Positions 8,549 to 17,147 of a stretch of 64,000 nucleotides of DNA are shown here, piece by piece; positions within the stretch are counted from its first letter, which is position 1; each line of letters starts with the position of its first letter. The notes under the pieces were generated by a model. That model saw only the letters and a list, made by a program, of their open reading frames with translations. It did not search any database and was not told the origin of the DNA. Made by a program: the position numbers and the translations under genes. This stretch comes from Jannaschia sp. S6380 (GTDB lineage Bacteria; Pseudomonadota; Alphaproteobacteria; Rhodobacterales; Rhodobacteraceae): the NCBI RefSeq assembly GCF_023015695.1, contig NZ_JALKAS010000001.1, positions 2,356,001 through 2,420,000 on the forward strand, read 5' to 3'.

Positions 8549-9253
8549 ATGAACGACTTGGCCGCCGGTCTGGGCGAGGCGCTGCGCCTCGTCCTCTCGC
8601 TGGATCCCGAACTGCTCGAAATCACGCTGCGGTCGCTGCGGGTGACGCTGACCGCGCTGGTGATCGCCTGCCTGATCGGGCTGCCGCTGGGGGCTTGGCT
8701 GGCGGTGCGGCGCTTTCGGTTGCGGCGCTTCGTGATCGCCACGCTGAACGCGCTGATCGCGCTGCCGCCGGTGGCGGTGGGCCTCGTGGTCTATCTGTTC
8801 CTGTCGCGCCAGGGTCCGCTGGGCGTGCTGGGCCTGCTGTTCACGCCGACGGCGATGATCACGGCGCAGGTGGTGATCATCACGCCCCTTGTCGCGTCGA
8901 TCGCGCATCAGGCCACGCGCGACCTGTGGGCCGAATACCACGACCTCCTGATCTCGATGAACGCGACGCGGTGGCAGCGGGTCGCGACCCTTCTGATCGA
9001 CGGGCGCCGCGCCCTTCTGACCGCGGCGCTGGCGGGGTTCGGCCGCGCTATCGGCGAGGTCGGCGCGATCATGATCGTTGGCGGCAACATCGACGGCGCG
9101 ACCCGCGTCCTGACCACGGCCATCGCACTCGAGACGGGGCGCGGCGATTTCGCGCTGGCGCTGGGCCTCGGCATCGTGCTGATCGGCCTGTCGCTCAGCG
9201 TCAGCTGGGCCAGCCACTGGGTCATGCGCACCGAACGGCGTGGCACATGGTAG
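8549..9253 (+). CDS. tupB: Tungstate ABC transporter permease
   Basis: Inner-membrane permease of 234 residues with about five to six hydrophobic segments and a MetI-type cytoplasmic loop (GFGRAIGEVGAIMIVGGNIDGATRVLTTAI region, near residues 165-195). This is close to TupB/WtpB oxyanion permeases. A GAGGGG Shine-Dalgarno site precedes the ATG. The stop overlaps the start of tupC by 7 bases. The identity as tungstate rather than molybdate or phosphate transporter rests on the TupA partner. Confidence 0.87.
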   Translation: MNDLAAGLGEALRLVLSLDPELLEITLRSLRVTLTALVIACLIGLPLGAWLAVRRFRLRRFVIATLNALIALPPVAVGLVVYLFLSRQGPLGVLGLLFTPTAMITAQVVIITPLVASIAHQATRDLWAEYHDLLISMNATRWQRVATLLIDGRRALLTAALAGFGRAIGEVGAIMIVGGNIDGATRVLTTAIALETGRGDFALALGLGIVLIGLSLSVSWASHWVMRTERRGTW

Positions 9254-9957
9254 CCGCGCTGCCGCTGCGGCTCATGGGGGCCACGCTGCGCCGGCGCGGG
9301 CGCAATCTGGTCGGACCGGTCGACCTGACGGTCGGCACCGAAGGCATCACGGCGGTGATCGGGCCGAACGGGTCGGGCAAGACCTCGCTTCTGCGGATGA
9401 TGCACGGGTTGCAGCGGGTGGCCGCGGGCCAGGTGACCTGGTCCATGCCCGAGGTGGAGGCCCGAACGCGGCAGGCCTACGTGTTTCAGCAACCGATCGC
9501 GTTGCGCCGGACGGTGCTGGCGAACCTGGCCTTTCCGCTGCGCCTGCGCGGGCTGACCCGGCGCGCCGCCGAAGCCCGCGCCCGCGACCAGGCCGCGCGG
9601 TTCGATCTGGCCGACAAGCTGCCGCGCCAGGCGCCGTCGCTGTCGGGGGGTGAGATGCAGCGGCTGGCACTCGCCCGCGCGCTCATCACCGAACCCGAGA
9701 TCCTGTTCGCCGACGAGCCCTGCGCCGCGCTCGACGGACGTGCCACGCGCGAGATCGAGGCTCTGTTAGTCGCGGCATCCGCGCAAACCCGGATCGTCGT
9801 GGCGACGCATGACATGGGACAGGCGCGGCGGATTGCGTCCGACGTCATCTTCCTCTTGCATGGCCGCGTCCACGAGGCGAGTCCGGCGCCCGCCTTCTTC
9901 GCGGCGCCGCGTACGCCCGAGGCGGCGGCGTTCCTGAAAGGAGATATCGTCGAATGA
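9247..9957 (+). CDS. tupC: Tungstate ABC transporter ATP-binding protein
   Basis: ATPase of 236 residues that powers the TupB permease. Walker A is GPNGSGKTS near residue 40, the signature is LSGGEMQRLALA, Walker B is ILFADEPCAALD and the switch histidine lies in VATHDM. The ATG overlaps the tupB stop (ATGGTAG) and its own stop overlaps the tupA ATG (ATGA), so the three genes are translationally coupled. Confidence 0.88.
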   Translation: MVAALPLRLMGATLRRRGRNLVGPVDLTVGTEGITAVIGPNGSGKTSLLRMMHGLQRVAAGQVTWSMPEVEARTRQAYVFQQPIALRRTVLANLAFPLRLRGLTRRAAEARARDQAARFDLADKLPRQAPSLSGGEMQRLALARALITEPEILFADEPCAALDGRATREIEALLVAASAQTRIVVATHDMGQARRIASDVIFLLHGRVHEASPAPAFFAAPRTPEAAAFLKGDIVE

Positions 9958-10742
9958 TCCGCGCACTGGCCCTCGCCCTGCTCCTTCCCCTCGCCGCCGC
10001 GGCCGAGCCGATGCGCATGGCGGTGACGACCTCTTTCCAGAACTCCGGCCTCGCCGACATCCTGCTGCCCGCCATCGCCGAGGAGACCGGGATCGAGGTC
10101 CAGCTCGTCGTCGTCGGCACCGGCCAGGCGCTGCGCCTGGGCGCGGCGGGCGATGTCGATGCCGTGCTGGTCCATGCGCGCGCCGCCGAGGCGGCTTTCG
10201 TCGCCGAAGGGCACGCCCCCCACCGGCGCGAGATCATGTACAACGACTTCGTCATCGTCGGCCCCGAGGACGACCCCGCCGCCATCGCCGGGGCCGACAG
10301 CGCGGCGGCGGCGCTGACGCGGATCGCCGAAGCGGAATCCCCCTTTGTCAGCCGCGGCGACGACAGCGGCACCCACAAGGCGGAACTGTCCCTGTGGCAG
10401 GCGGCGGACATCGTGCCCGATGGCGACTGGTACCGGCCCGTGGGCGCGGGCATGGGCGCCGCACTGAACACGGCCGTGGGAATGGGGGCCTATGTCCTGT
10501 CGGACCGCGCGAGCTGGCTGAATTTCGGCAACCGCGACGGCATGGCGATCGCGTATCAGGGCGATCCCGCGATGTTCAATCAATACGCCTATCTGCCGAT
10601 CAGCGCGGACAAGCACACGGATCTGCGGGCGGACCTCGCCGCCCGGCTGGAGGAATGGCTCGTCTCCGAAAGCGCCGAGATGCTGATCGACAGCTACCGC
10701 GTGCAGGGCGAGCGGCTGTTCACCTTCAACGCGGAACGCTGA
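9954..10742 (+). CDS. tupA: Tungstate-binding periplasmic protein
   Basis: Secreted solute-binding protein of 262 residues that captures tungstate. A signal peptide covers about residues 1-17 (ALALALLLPLAAAAEP). The mature part has the TupA hallmarks TTSFQNSGLADILLP, VGTGQALRLGAAGDVDAVLVH, MYNDFVIVGPEDDP and SRGDDSGTH. The order B-C-A puts the binding protein last. Only two bases separate its stop from the stop of the convergent DUF6505 gene, so the tungstate operon runs straight into the formate dehydrogenase accessory island. Confidence 0.92.
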   Translation: MIRALALALLLPLAAAAEPMRMAVTTSFQNSGLADILLPAIAEETGIEVQLVVVGTGQALRLGAAGDVDAVLVHARAAEAAFVAEGHAPHRREIMYNDFVIVGPEDDPAAIAGADSAAAALTRIAEAESPFVSRGDDSGTHKAELSLWQAADIVPDGDWYRPVGAGMGAALNTAVGMGAYVLSDRASWLNFGNRDGMAIAYQGDPAMFNQYAYLPISADKHTDLRADLAARLEEWLVSESAEMLIDSYRVQGERLFTFNAER

Positions 10743-10744
10743 CG

Positions 10745-11218
10745 CTATTCGTCGCCATGTACCGCGACCTGCGCCAGATCGGCGTCGCGCGGCGCCAGGA
10801 TGCGGAACGTCTCGGTCACGCCAGCGGGGCCCAGGTCGCGCGCGACGGTCATGACCCGATTCGCGTCCACCCCGTCGCAGAGGTCGATCATCGCATCGAC
10901 CTCCTGCGTGGCGACGGGATAGGCCGCATCGCGGTCGGGGGCACCGTGCATCGCGACGAAATGGTCGGCCAGGGCCTCGATCAGCGCCGCGCGCTCGGGC
11001 GCCTCGATCCGGGTGACGGCCACGAAGGTGACGCGGCCGAACGTCTCCAGCCCCAGCCAGCCATTCGCGAAGGCCTGCCGCGCCTTTCCGGTCAGGTCGC
11101 CCTCCGTCCAGTTGGAGAACTCGAACCCGCCGGGGATGCACCACTCGCCGGTGCGCGCGGCCACGTGATAGACGTTGCGGTCGCTGTCGTCGAAATGGAT
11201 CGCGCGGGCGAGGTTCAT
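10745..11218 (-). CDS. DUF6505 family protein, formate dehydrogenase island
   Basis: Conserved 157-residue protein of unknown function with the family pattern: LARAIHFDDSD at the start and GKARQAFANGWLGLETFG in the middle. No signal peptide, membrane segment or obvious catalytic motif is seen. It is the last gene of a five-gene minus-strand unit (polyferredoxin, DUF6494, Mrp, lipoate-ligase-like, DUF6505). Its ATG overlaps the stop of the preceding gene (ATGA). From its steady company it probably helps maturation or supply of the formate dehydrogenase, but this is inference. Confidence 0.8.
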   Translation of the reverse strand: MNLARAIHFDDSDRNVYHVAARTGEWCIPGGFEFSNWTEGDLTGKARQAFANGWLGLETFGRVTFVAVTRIEAPERAALIEALADHFVAMHGAPDRDAAYPVATQEVDAMIDLCDGVDANRVMTVARDLGPAGVTETFRILAPRDADLAQVAVHGDE

Positions 11219-11862
11219 GGCAGCTCCAGCAGGTCGGTCGGCGGGTCCAGAATGGTCGCGTCGCCGTTGCGGCGCAACCGGCCCAGATCCTCGGACAGGC
11301 CCAGGAAGGCCGCGTCCTTCGCCTCCCGCTCCCAACTCGCGGCCGTCAGTTCGGCGTGAAGGGCGCGGGGGCCGTCCTCCCATTCGGACAACCGGTGCAT
11401 CAGGTGGCGGGCCCAAGCCTCCAGCAGGGCGACCGGATCGACGTCGCCGCCGCCTTCCAGCAGGAGCGCGGTGCCGACCCCGTCATCGGGAAAGATATGC
11501 AAGGTCAGGTGGATCACGACCCAGTCCGGCACCGCGTCGACGGCCGGGTCCGGCACAATCGGGCGGACGCGTCCCGCCTCTGCCCCGTTCAAGAGGATGC
11601 CCCCGTCCCAGCCCAGGTGGATCGGCAGTTCCGCCGGCCCCGTCGCGCCGAGCGCGTCGCGCAGGGCCACCGCGCAAAGCGGCGCCATCTGGACGGCCCG
11701 CGACAGCGGCACGTCGGGGGCGAAGACGACCGCCATGTCCAGAACCCCGCCCGCGCGCCAGAAGATCGTGCCGCCGTCGCAGCCCGCCCTCGCCGCGGCG
11801 ATGGCCGCGGCGCGCGGATCTTCGGCCGCGACGCCGCGCATCAGCGGCGGAAAGTCAGGCAT
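11215..11862 (-). CDS. Biotin/lipoate--protein ligase-like protein (DUF4444 type)
   Basis: A 215-residue protein resembling the biotin/lipoate ligase fold: a DMAVVFAPDVPLSRAVQM segment followed by VALRDALG, IHLGWDGGILLNGAEAGRV and a C-terminal ELTAASWEREAKD region. True ligases attach biotin or lipoate through an acyl-adenylate. Here no clear GRGRxG motif is visible, so it may be a non-ligase relative. It overlaps mrp by 8 bases and the DUF6505 gene by 4. Its role next to formate dehydrogenase is not known. Confidence 0.75.
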   Translation of the reverse strand: MPDFPPLMRGVAAEDPRAAAIAAARAGCDGGTIFWRAGGVLDMAVVFAPDVPLSRAVQMAPLCAVALRDALGATGPAELPIHLGWDGGILLNGAEAGRVRPIVPDPAVDAVPDWVVIHLTLHIFPDDGVGTALLLEGGGDVDPVALLEAWARHLMHRLSEWEDGPRALHAELTAASWEREAKDAAFLGLSEDLGRLRRNGDATILDPPTDLLELP

Positions 11863-12919
11863 GGCCATCCGCGACCAGCCGCCGCGCCAGGGCGCGGAAA
11901 GCCTCGGCCTGCGGGCTGCCGGGTTTCGAGGCGACGACGGGCGCCCCGCCATCCGCCGCCACCCGGATCGACAGGTGCAGCGGGATCTCCGCCAGAAGCG
12001 GCACGCCCAGCTTTTCGGCCTCCGCCGCGACGCCGCCATGGCCGAAGATGTGCTCCTCGTGCCCGCATTCGGAGCAGATATGCGTCGACATGTTCTCGAC
12101 CATGCCGACGACCGGCACGCCCATCTGGCGGAACATGTCGATCCCCTTGCGCGCATCCAAAAGCGCGACGTCCTGCGGGGTGGAGATGACGATGGCGCCG
12201 TACACGGCGAATTTCTGCCCAAGCGTCATCTGCACGTCGCCCGTGCCCGGCGGCAAATCCACCAGCAGCACGTCGAGCGCGCCCCATTGCACCTGGTTCA
12301 TCATCTGCTGCAGCGCGCCCATCAGCATCGGACCGCGCCAGACGACGGCCTGATCCTCGTTCGTCATCAGGCCCATCGACATCATCGTGACGCCGTGATT
12401 GCGCAGCGGCAGGATGGTCTTGCCGTCGGGCGATTGCGGCCGTCCCGACACGCCCAGCATGCGCGGCTGGCTCGGCCCGTAGACATCCGCATCCAGCAGG
12501 CCGACGCGACGCCCCTCGGCGGCGAGCGCCACGGCCAGGTTCGCCGAGAGCGTGGACTTGCCGACGCCGCCCTTGCCCGACGCGACGGCCAGGATCCGGT
12601 CGACGCCGGCCACGGGCTGCGGCCCCGTCGGCGCAGCCGGGCGCGCGGGCTTCAGGTCGGGCGGCGCCTTGTCGGAATGCGCGGTCAACAGGACGGTCGC
12701 GCGGGTCATGCCCGGCATCGCGGCCATCGCCGCTTCGGCCGCGTCGCGCACCGGCTGCATCGCGGTGGCCTGGGCCGGCGCGATCTCCATCACGAAGCGC
12801 GCGGTGCCATCCTCGACCGACAGCGCGCGGACGAGGCCGGCGGACACGATGTCGCCGCCGCCGGGCGCCTCGATCCCCTTCAGGACGGCAAGGACCGCCT
12901 CGCGGGTGGGTCCGCTCAT
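11855..12919 (-). CDS. Mrp/NBP35-type iron-sulfur carrier ATPase
   Basis: P-loop ATPase of 354 residues that binds and transfers Fe-S clusters. An N-terminal MIP18-like domain spans about residues 5-80, followed by a proline/alanine linker. The deviant Walker A VASGKGGVGKST starts near residue 112. The DADVYGPSQPRMLG motif follows, and the paired cysteines HICSECGHEE carry the bridging cluster. In this setting it likely loads clusters into the formate dehydrogenase subunits or the neighbouring polyferredoxin; it could also be the cell's general ApbC. Start ATG overlaps the DUF6494 stop. Confidence 0.9.
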   Translation of the reverse strand: MSGPTREAVLAVLKGIEAPGGGDIVSAGLVRALSVEDGTARFVMEIAPAQATAMQPVRDAAEAAMAAMPGMTRATVLLTAHSDKAPPDLKPARPAAPTGPQPVAGVDRILAVASGKGGVGKSTLSANLAVALAAEGRRVGLLDADVYGPSQPRMLGVSGRPQSPDGKTILPLRNHGVTMMSMGLMTNEDQAVVWRGPMLMGALQQMMNQVQWGALDVLLVDLPPGTGDVQMTLGQKFAVYGAIVISTPQDVALLDARKGIDMFRQMGVPVVGMVENMSTHICSECGHEEHIFGHGGVAAEAEKLGVPLLAEIPLHLSIRVAADGGAPVVASKPGSPQAEAFRALARRLVADGHA

Positions 12920-13107
12920 TCGGGCGTGCCGTTGATCGTACCGGTGACCACATGTTCGAGGTCGAGCCCGTCGACGGTCAGGACGACCTTCGCTTGGAAC
13001 GGGCCGGACTTGCCGCTGTCGCGGGCGGCCTTCTCGATCTCCTGCTGCGAGGTCACGCCGACCTGCTTGAGGAACTTGCGCATGGACATGTTGAAATCGT
13101 CGGACAT
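12916..13107 (-). CDS. DUF6494 small protein, formate dehydrogenase island
   Basis: A 63-residue protein with an N-terminal helix (FNMSMRKFLKQVGVTSQQEIEKA) and a beta-rich end (KVVLTVDGLDLEHVVTG). It matches the DUF6494 family found beside formate dehydrogenase genes in Rhodobacterales and Rhizobiales. It sits between the polyferredoxin gene (12 bases upstream) and mrp (ATGA overlap). Function unknown. Confidence 0.8.
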   Translation of the reverse strand: MSDDFNMSMRKFLKQVGVTSQQEIEKAARDSGKSGPFQAKVVLTVDGLDLEHVVTGTINGTPE

Positions 13108-13119
13108 CGGGTCTCTCCG

Positions 13120-15042
13120 TCAGTTGAGGTAATCGTCGCTGCTGCGCGTCTTGGGGCGCGGGCGGGACGCGAAGGGGTTGTTTTCGGAATGCGCCATCGC
13201 GTCCACCCGGCAGGTGTCGCACATGCGGATCATGCGGGCCTTGTCGCCCCCGAACATCGCATGCTTGTCGGCCAGCATGCCCGCAATCCGCTCGACGGTG
13301 GCGGCCGTGCCGAACGCCTTGCCGCATTCGACGCAGAGCGCCGGCTCCTCCGCGTTCAGGACGCGGGGCGACAGGGCGGCAGGGCTGAGGTCGAGCTGCG
13401 GCCGCAGCGCGATCGCATCCTCGGGGCAGATATTGGCGCAGAGGCCGCATTGCAGGCAGGCATCCTCCTGGAACCGCAATTCGGGCCGGTCCGGGTTGTC
13501 CAGAAGCGCGCCCGACGGGCAGAGCGACACGCAGGACAGACACAGCGTGCAGGCCTCGGTATCGACCAGCACCGCGCCATAGGGCGCGCCCGCCGGCAGC
13601 GGCAGAACGGGCGTGCCGCCTTGCAGCGCCGTCGCCGCGACCCGCGTGACCTGGCGGCGCGTGCCCAGCGGCAGGATCGGATCGCGGTCGCAGGCCGGGA
13701 CCGGATCGCGGGTCGCGGCCTCCAGCGCGTCGGGCTCGCCCGCATCCGGCAGGCGGACCAGATCGTGCCCCGCCAGGGCATTAGCCAACGCGACCTGCGC
13801 GGTCAGCGGCCCACGTTCGGTCCGGGGGCCGGGCAGGATATCGACCCGCGCGAACCCCGCGCCCAGGGCCGCGACCGCCTCGGCATGGCCGAACGCGGCG
13901 AGGGCGGGCAGTTCCAGCGGCACGGCATGGGCGGGAAGGCCGCGCCCGTGGCGCGCCGACAGGGCGATCATCTCGCGCCCGTATTCGTCGTGGACCAGCA
14001 GGGTCGGCGTGGCGCCCATGCCGCGAAATACGCGGGCCAGAACCTCGATCCGGCGGAAGACGTCGTCGACCGGCGGCGCATCATAGGCGATGGCCCCCGA
14101 CGGGCAGGTCGCCGAGCAGGCCCCGCACCCGGCGCAGACCATCGGATCGACGGTGACATGTTCGCCTGCCGGCAGGATCGCCCCGGTCGGGCAGAGGTCG
14201 AGGCAGCGGATGCAGCCCGTCTGCTCGGCCCGCGAATGCGCGCAGAGGGCCGGTTCGACCCGGACATGCAGCACCTTCTCGAACGTACCGACCATCTGGC
14301 TGGCCTCGAGGATGGCGTCGGCCACGGCCTGGCGGTCGCCGGGATCGGGACGCAGATAGCCCTCGCGCTTGTGATGCGCCGGAAACAGCGGCGTGCCGCC
14401 CGTCAGATCCAGGATCACGTCGCAGCGCGTCTTCGCCCCGTCGCGCGCGGGCCCGAAGGCGATCGCGCGCCCGGCCGGATCGACCTGCCGCAAGCCGTCC
14501 AGCGTCAGGTCGAACCCGCCGAAGGCGCCGGTCGCGCGTCGGATGCGGCCCGACACGATGTCCACCGCCCGCGTCTCCGGCGCCGCCGACCCTTCGGGCA
14601 GAAGCACCGTGACGGCGAGCGCGTCCTTCAGCCGCGCCGCCGCCGCCATCGCGCGGTCCGCCGGACCGACGATCAGGCACAATCCCTGGGACGCCACGTC
14701 GAGCACGCGGGGCGCCGGCGCGGGCAGCGCGGCCTCGGCCAGCAGCGCGGTCTGCTTGGGCGTCGCCGGGCCGTCATCGGACCAGCCGGCCCGGTCGCGG
14801 ATATCGGTGAACATCGGCGGCGCCACGCCGCCCTCGGCCGCAAGTGCCGCCAGGCGCGGCGCCTCCTGCGCGCAAGCCATCAGCGTGTCGGGCTGGGCGA
14901 AGGCGCGGGCGACCACCTCGGGCGCGGCCAGGCACAGCGCGTCATGCACCCGCCCGCAGGCCCGGCCGGTCGCCTGCGACAGCGCGTCCGCATCCAGTTC
15001 CTGCGTCCCCGCGCAACTGCAAAGAACCAGATGTCCGCCCAT
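13120..15042 (-). CDS. Multi-cluster 4Fe-4S protein of the formate dehydrogenase island
   Basis: A 640-residue soluble protein with at least four ferredoxin-type cluster motifs. Two are mid-protein (GCIRCLDLCPTGA and VCAGCGACSATCPSGA). Two more lie in the last quarter (ACTLCLSCVSLCPSGA and ACLQCGLCANICPEDA). Two further Cys pairs (LCVECG, MCDTCR) are near the C-terminus. The likely start is the ATG before GGHLVLCSCAG, with GGAGGGA upstream; the longer open frame has no support. It may carry electrons or reduce the formate dehydrogenase during assembly. It is divergent from the DUF3305 gene, 110 bases away. Confidence 0.85.
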   Translation of the reverse strand: MGGHLVLCSCAGTQELDADALSQATGRACGRVHDALCLAAPEVVARAFAQPDTLMACAQEAPRLAALAAEGGVAPPMFTDIRDRAGWSDDGPATPKQTALLAEAALPAPAPRVLDVASQGLCLIVGPADRAMAAAARLKDALAVTVLLPEGSAAPETRAVDIVSGRIRRATGAFGGFDLTLDGLRQVDPAGRAIAFGPARDGAKTRCDVILDLTGGTPLFPAHHKREGYLRPDPGDRQAVADAILEASQMVGTFEKVLHVRVEPALCAHSRAEQTGCIRCLDLCPTGAILPAGEHVTVDPMVCAGCGACSATCPSGAIAYDAPPVDDVFRRIEVLARVFRGMGATPTLLVHDEYGREMIALSARHGRGLPAHAVPLELPALAAFGHAEAVAALGAGFARVDILPGPRTERGPLTAQVALANALAGHDLVRLPDAGEPDALEAATRDPVPACDRDPILPLGTRRQVTRVAATALQGGTPVLPLPAGAPYGAVLVDTEACTLCLSCVSLCPSGALLDNPDRPELRFQEDACLQCGLCANICPEDAIALRPQLDLSPAALSPRVLNAEEPALCVECGKAFGTAATVERIAGMLADKHAMFGGDKARMIRMCDTCRVDAMAHSENNPFASRPRPKTRSSDDYLN

Positions 15043-15152
15043 GGATTCCCTCCGGAGGTTCGGGCGCAACTTGGCCACGCGACCGGTGCGGTTGCAAGCA
15101 GTCCGCCGAATGCCCCTTTCGCGCGGCGCCGCTTTCACGGCAACATGGCCGC

Positions 15153-15701
15153 ATGGACGAGACGCCGAAGACCGCCACCATGCCCATCGGGGTGCTGCTC
15201 CGCCGCAGCCCCGGCGTCACCCGCTGGGTGGCGCAGGTCTGGACCCTGGCCGGAATCGTGCCACACGCCCCGCCCGCCGACTGGACGCCGCTCCGCGACG
15301 ACGGAACGGTAGCCGAATTCCACGCCGCGACCCTGACGCTGGAGTTGCATCGCAAGGACACCGACAGCCTGATCCAGAACCTGACGGCGCAGGTGCCTTC
15401 GGTCTGGGTCGCACTGCGCGGGGCCGGACGGCCCGAACCGGTCAAGGTCACCGCCAGCCCGTTCGAGGCCAGCTTCCACGAGATCGACGCCGAGGATCGG
15501 GTCGAGAAGGTCGCGATGCCGGCGGGCATGGTCGAATGGGTGGAAGCGTTCGTGGCGCTGCACCATGTCGACGAACCCTTCGTGAAGCGCCGCCGCGACA
15601 AGCATCGCGAAGGGGCCGCGCAGGACGGGATCGGCGACGCGCGCATCGCGCAGGGCGCCGATGTCTGGCGCAATCCGCAATCGCTGCGTGGGCGGCGGTG
15701 A
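15153..15701 (+). CDS. DUF3305 protein, formate dehydrogenase accessory
   Basis: A 182-residue cytoplasmic protein starting MPIGVLLRRSPGVTRW after a short leader and containing FHAATLTLELHRKDTDSL and PSVWVALR. This pattern belongs to DUF3305 proteins, which stand ahead of DUF3306 and formate dehydrogenase genes in many alphaproteobacteria. Near its end lie a KRRRDKHRE basic stretch and a conserved GADVWRNP. First gene of the plus-strand formate dehydrogenase operon; its stop overlaps the next start (GTGA). Confidence 0.84.
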   Translation: MDETPKTATMPIGVLLRRSPGVTRWVAQVWTLAGIVPHAPPADWTPLRDDGTVAEFHAATLTLELHRKDTDSLIQNLTAQVPSVWVALRGAGRPEPVKVTASPFEASFHEIDAEDRVEKVAMPAGMVEWVEAFVALHHVDEPFVKRRRDKHREGAAQDGIGDARIAQGADVWRNPQSLRGRR

Positions 15702-16294
15702 GCGACTTCTGGGCCCGCCGCAAGCGCGCCGTCGAAGCGGCGGAGACCGCCGAGGCGCGGGCCCGGGAGGCGCGCGCGGCCGAAGCCGAGGTGGCCGAGC
15801 TGGCCGACCTGCCCGAGGCGGAAATCCTGGAGCGCCTGTCCCTGCCCGACCCCGACAGCGTTCGGTCGGGCGACGACGTCGCGGCGTTTCTGGCGCGCGC
15901 GGTGCCGAACCATATCCGCAACCGGGCACTGCGCAGCCTGTGGCGGTCGAACCCGATCCTAGCGAACCTGGACGGGCTGAACGACTACGACGGGGACTTT
16001 ACCGGCGATGGCCTGAACGGCGGGGCGCTGCGCACTTCCTACGAGGTGGGCAAGGGGCTGGCCGCCCATCTCCGCCACCTGTCCGAACCGAACCCCGCAC
16101 CCGATGCCGAGGTCGTGGCCGAGCCGGAAGCGCCCCTCGGTGCGGACGTGCATGATGACGCAGGGGAACCGATTTCTCTTGCCCGAACGCCCCCGGCAGA
16201 GGATGATCGCGATACGGACGGCGCGGCGGAGGAGGTCGCGCCCGCCGTGGTGGAGGCACTGCCCCGGATGCGCTTCACCTTCGAGGGAGACTGA
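15698..16294 (+). CDS. DUF3306 protein, formate dehydrogenase accessory
   Basis: A 198-residue acidic protein beginning SDFWARRKRAVEAAE, the DUF3306 signature. An alanine/glutamate-rich helix covers about residues 8-40. FLARAVPNHIRNRALRSLWR and NPILANLDGLNDYDGDF follow, and the C-terminal half looks disordered. GTG start overlapping the DUF3305 stop. Function unknown; always next to formate dehydrogenase genes. Confidence 0.84.
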   Translation: MSDFWARRKRAVEAAETAEARAREARAAEAEVAELADLPEAEILERLSLPDPDSVRSGDDVAAFLARAVPNHIRNRALRSLWRSNPILANLDGLNDYDGDFTGDGLNGGALRTSYEVGKGLAAHLRHLSEPNPAPDAEVVAEPEAPLGADVHDDAGEPISLARTPPAEDDRDTDGAAEEVAPAVVEALPRMRFTFEGD

Positions 16295-16300
16295 GAGCGA

Positions 16301-16915
16301 ATGAACGCCAGCGCCCCCGCACCCGCGGGCCAGCCAGCCGAGGAAGACCGCCTTCGCGCGGATCTCTACAATTATCTCGGGCTCGTGCTCGCGCGTCCGA
16401 TGGACCGGATGGTGCTTGACCAGACGGCGGCGCTGTCGGGCGATTCCACGCCGCTGGGCCGGGCGATCCACGATCTGGCGGGGGTCGCGCGACAGGCCGA
16501 TCCGGTTTCGGTCCGCCGCGAATACGACGCGCTCTTCATCGGTTTGGGGCGGGGCGAGTTGTTGCCCTATGCCAGCTACTACCTGACCGGGTTCCTGAAC
16601 GAAAAGCCGCTCGCCGCACTGCGCGCCGATTTCACCCGGCTGGGCCTCGCCCGGGCCGGGGGCGTGTTCGAACCCGAGGACGGCATCGCCTCGCTGATGG
16701 AGGTGATGGGCGCGATCATCGTCGGCCGCTTCGGCGCGCCGGTGGCGATGTCGCGACAGCGCGAGTTCTGGGCCCGGCATGTCGGCCCTTGGGCGGGGCA
16801 TTTCTTCGCCGACCTGACGGAGGCCAAGGGCGCGCGGCTTTACGCCGCCGTCGGCCGGGTGGGTCGGGAATTCATGGATATCGAACGCGAGGCGTTCCGG
16901 CTGGCGGCCGCCTGA
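16301..16915 (+). CDS. TorD-family chaperone for formate dehydrogenase
   Basis: All-helical 204-residue chaperone of the TorD/DmsD/NarJ group. It should bind the twin-arginine signal of the catalytic subunit and hold it until the molybdopterin cofactor is inserted. The conserved segment YDALFIGLGRGELLPYASYY sits near residues 73-92, with LYNYLGLVLARPMD at the N-terminus and the C-terminal FMDIEREAFRLA. It lies just upstream of the small TAT protein and the alpha subunit, its likely client. Confidence 0.9.
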   Translation: MNASAPAPAGQPAEEDRLRADLYNYLGLVLARPMDRMVLDQTAALSGDSTPLGRAIHDLAGVARQADPVSVRREYDALFIGLGRGELLPYASYYLTGFLNEKPLAALRADFTRLGLARAGGVFEPEDGIASLMEVMGAIIVGRFGAPVAMSRQREFWARHVGPWAGHFFADLTEAKGARLYAAVGRVGREFMDIEREAFRLAAA

Positions 16916-16942
16916 GCGCCGCATCTTCTGGAGGACACGGAC

Positions 16943-17134
16943 ATGACCGACGAGACGCAGAACGAAGAGGTCCGGCAGGGGCGCCGGGGGTTCCTGAAGA
17001 TGGCCGCCGTGGCGCCCGCCGCCGCGGCCGCGACCGTCGCCGGCACCGAGGGGGCCGAGGCCGCCACCGGGCCGCAGAAGGGCCTGGCCGATACCGAGCA
17101 GACCCGCGCCTATTACGCCAGCGCACGTTTCTGA
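16943..17134 (+). CDS. Small twin-arginine formate dehydrogenase partner protein
   Basis: A 63-residue protein with a twin-arginine motif (RRGFLKM, residues 14-20), an alanine-rich hydrophobic stretch and the end TRAYYASARF. It fits the family of formate dehydrogenase region TAT target proteins. These short proteins precede the alpha subunit and may be exported or help export. It starts 27 bases after torD and ends 13 bases before the alpha gene. Confidence 0.86.
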   Translation: MTDETQNEEVRQGRRGFLKMAAVAPAAAAATVAGTEGAEAATGPQKGLADTEQTRAYYASARF

Positions 17135-17147
17135 GGGGGACACGCAC

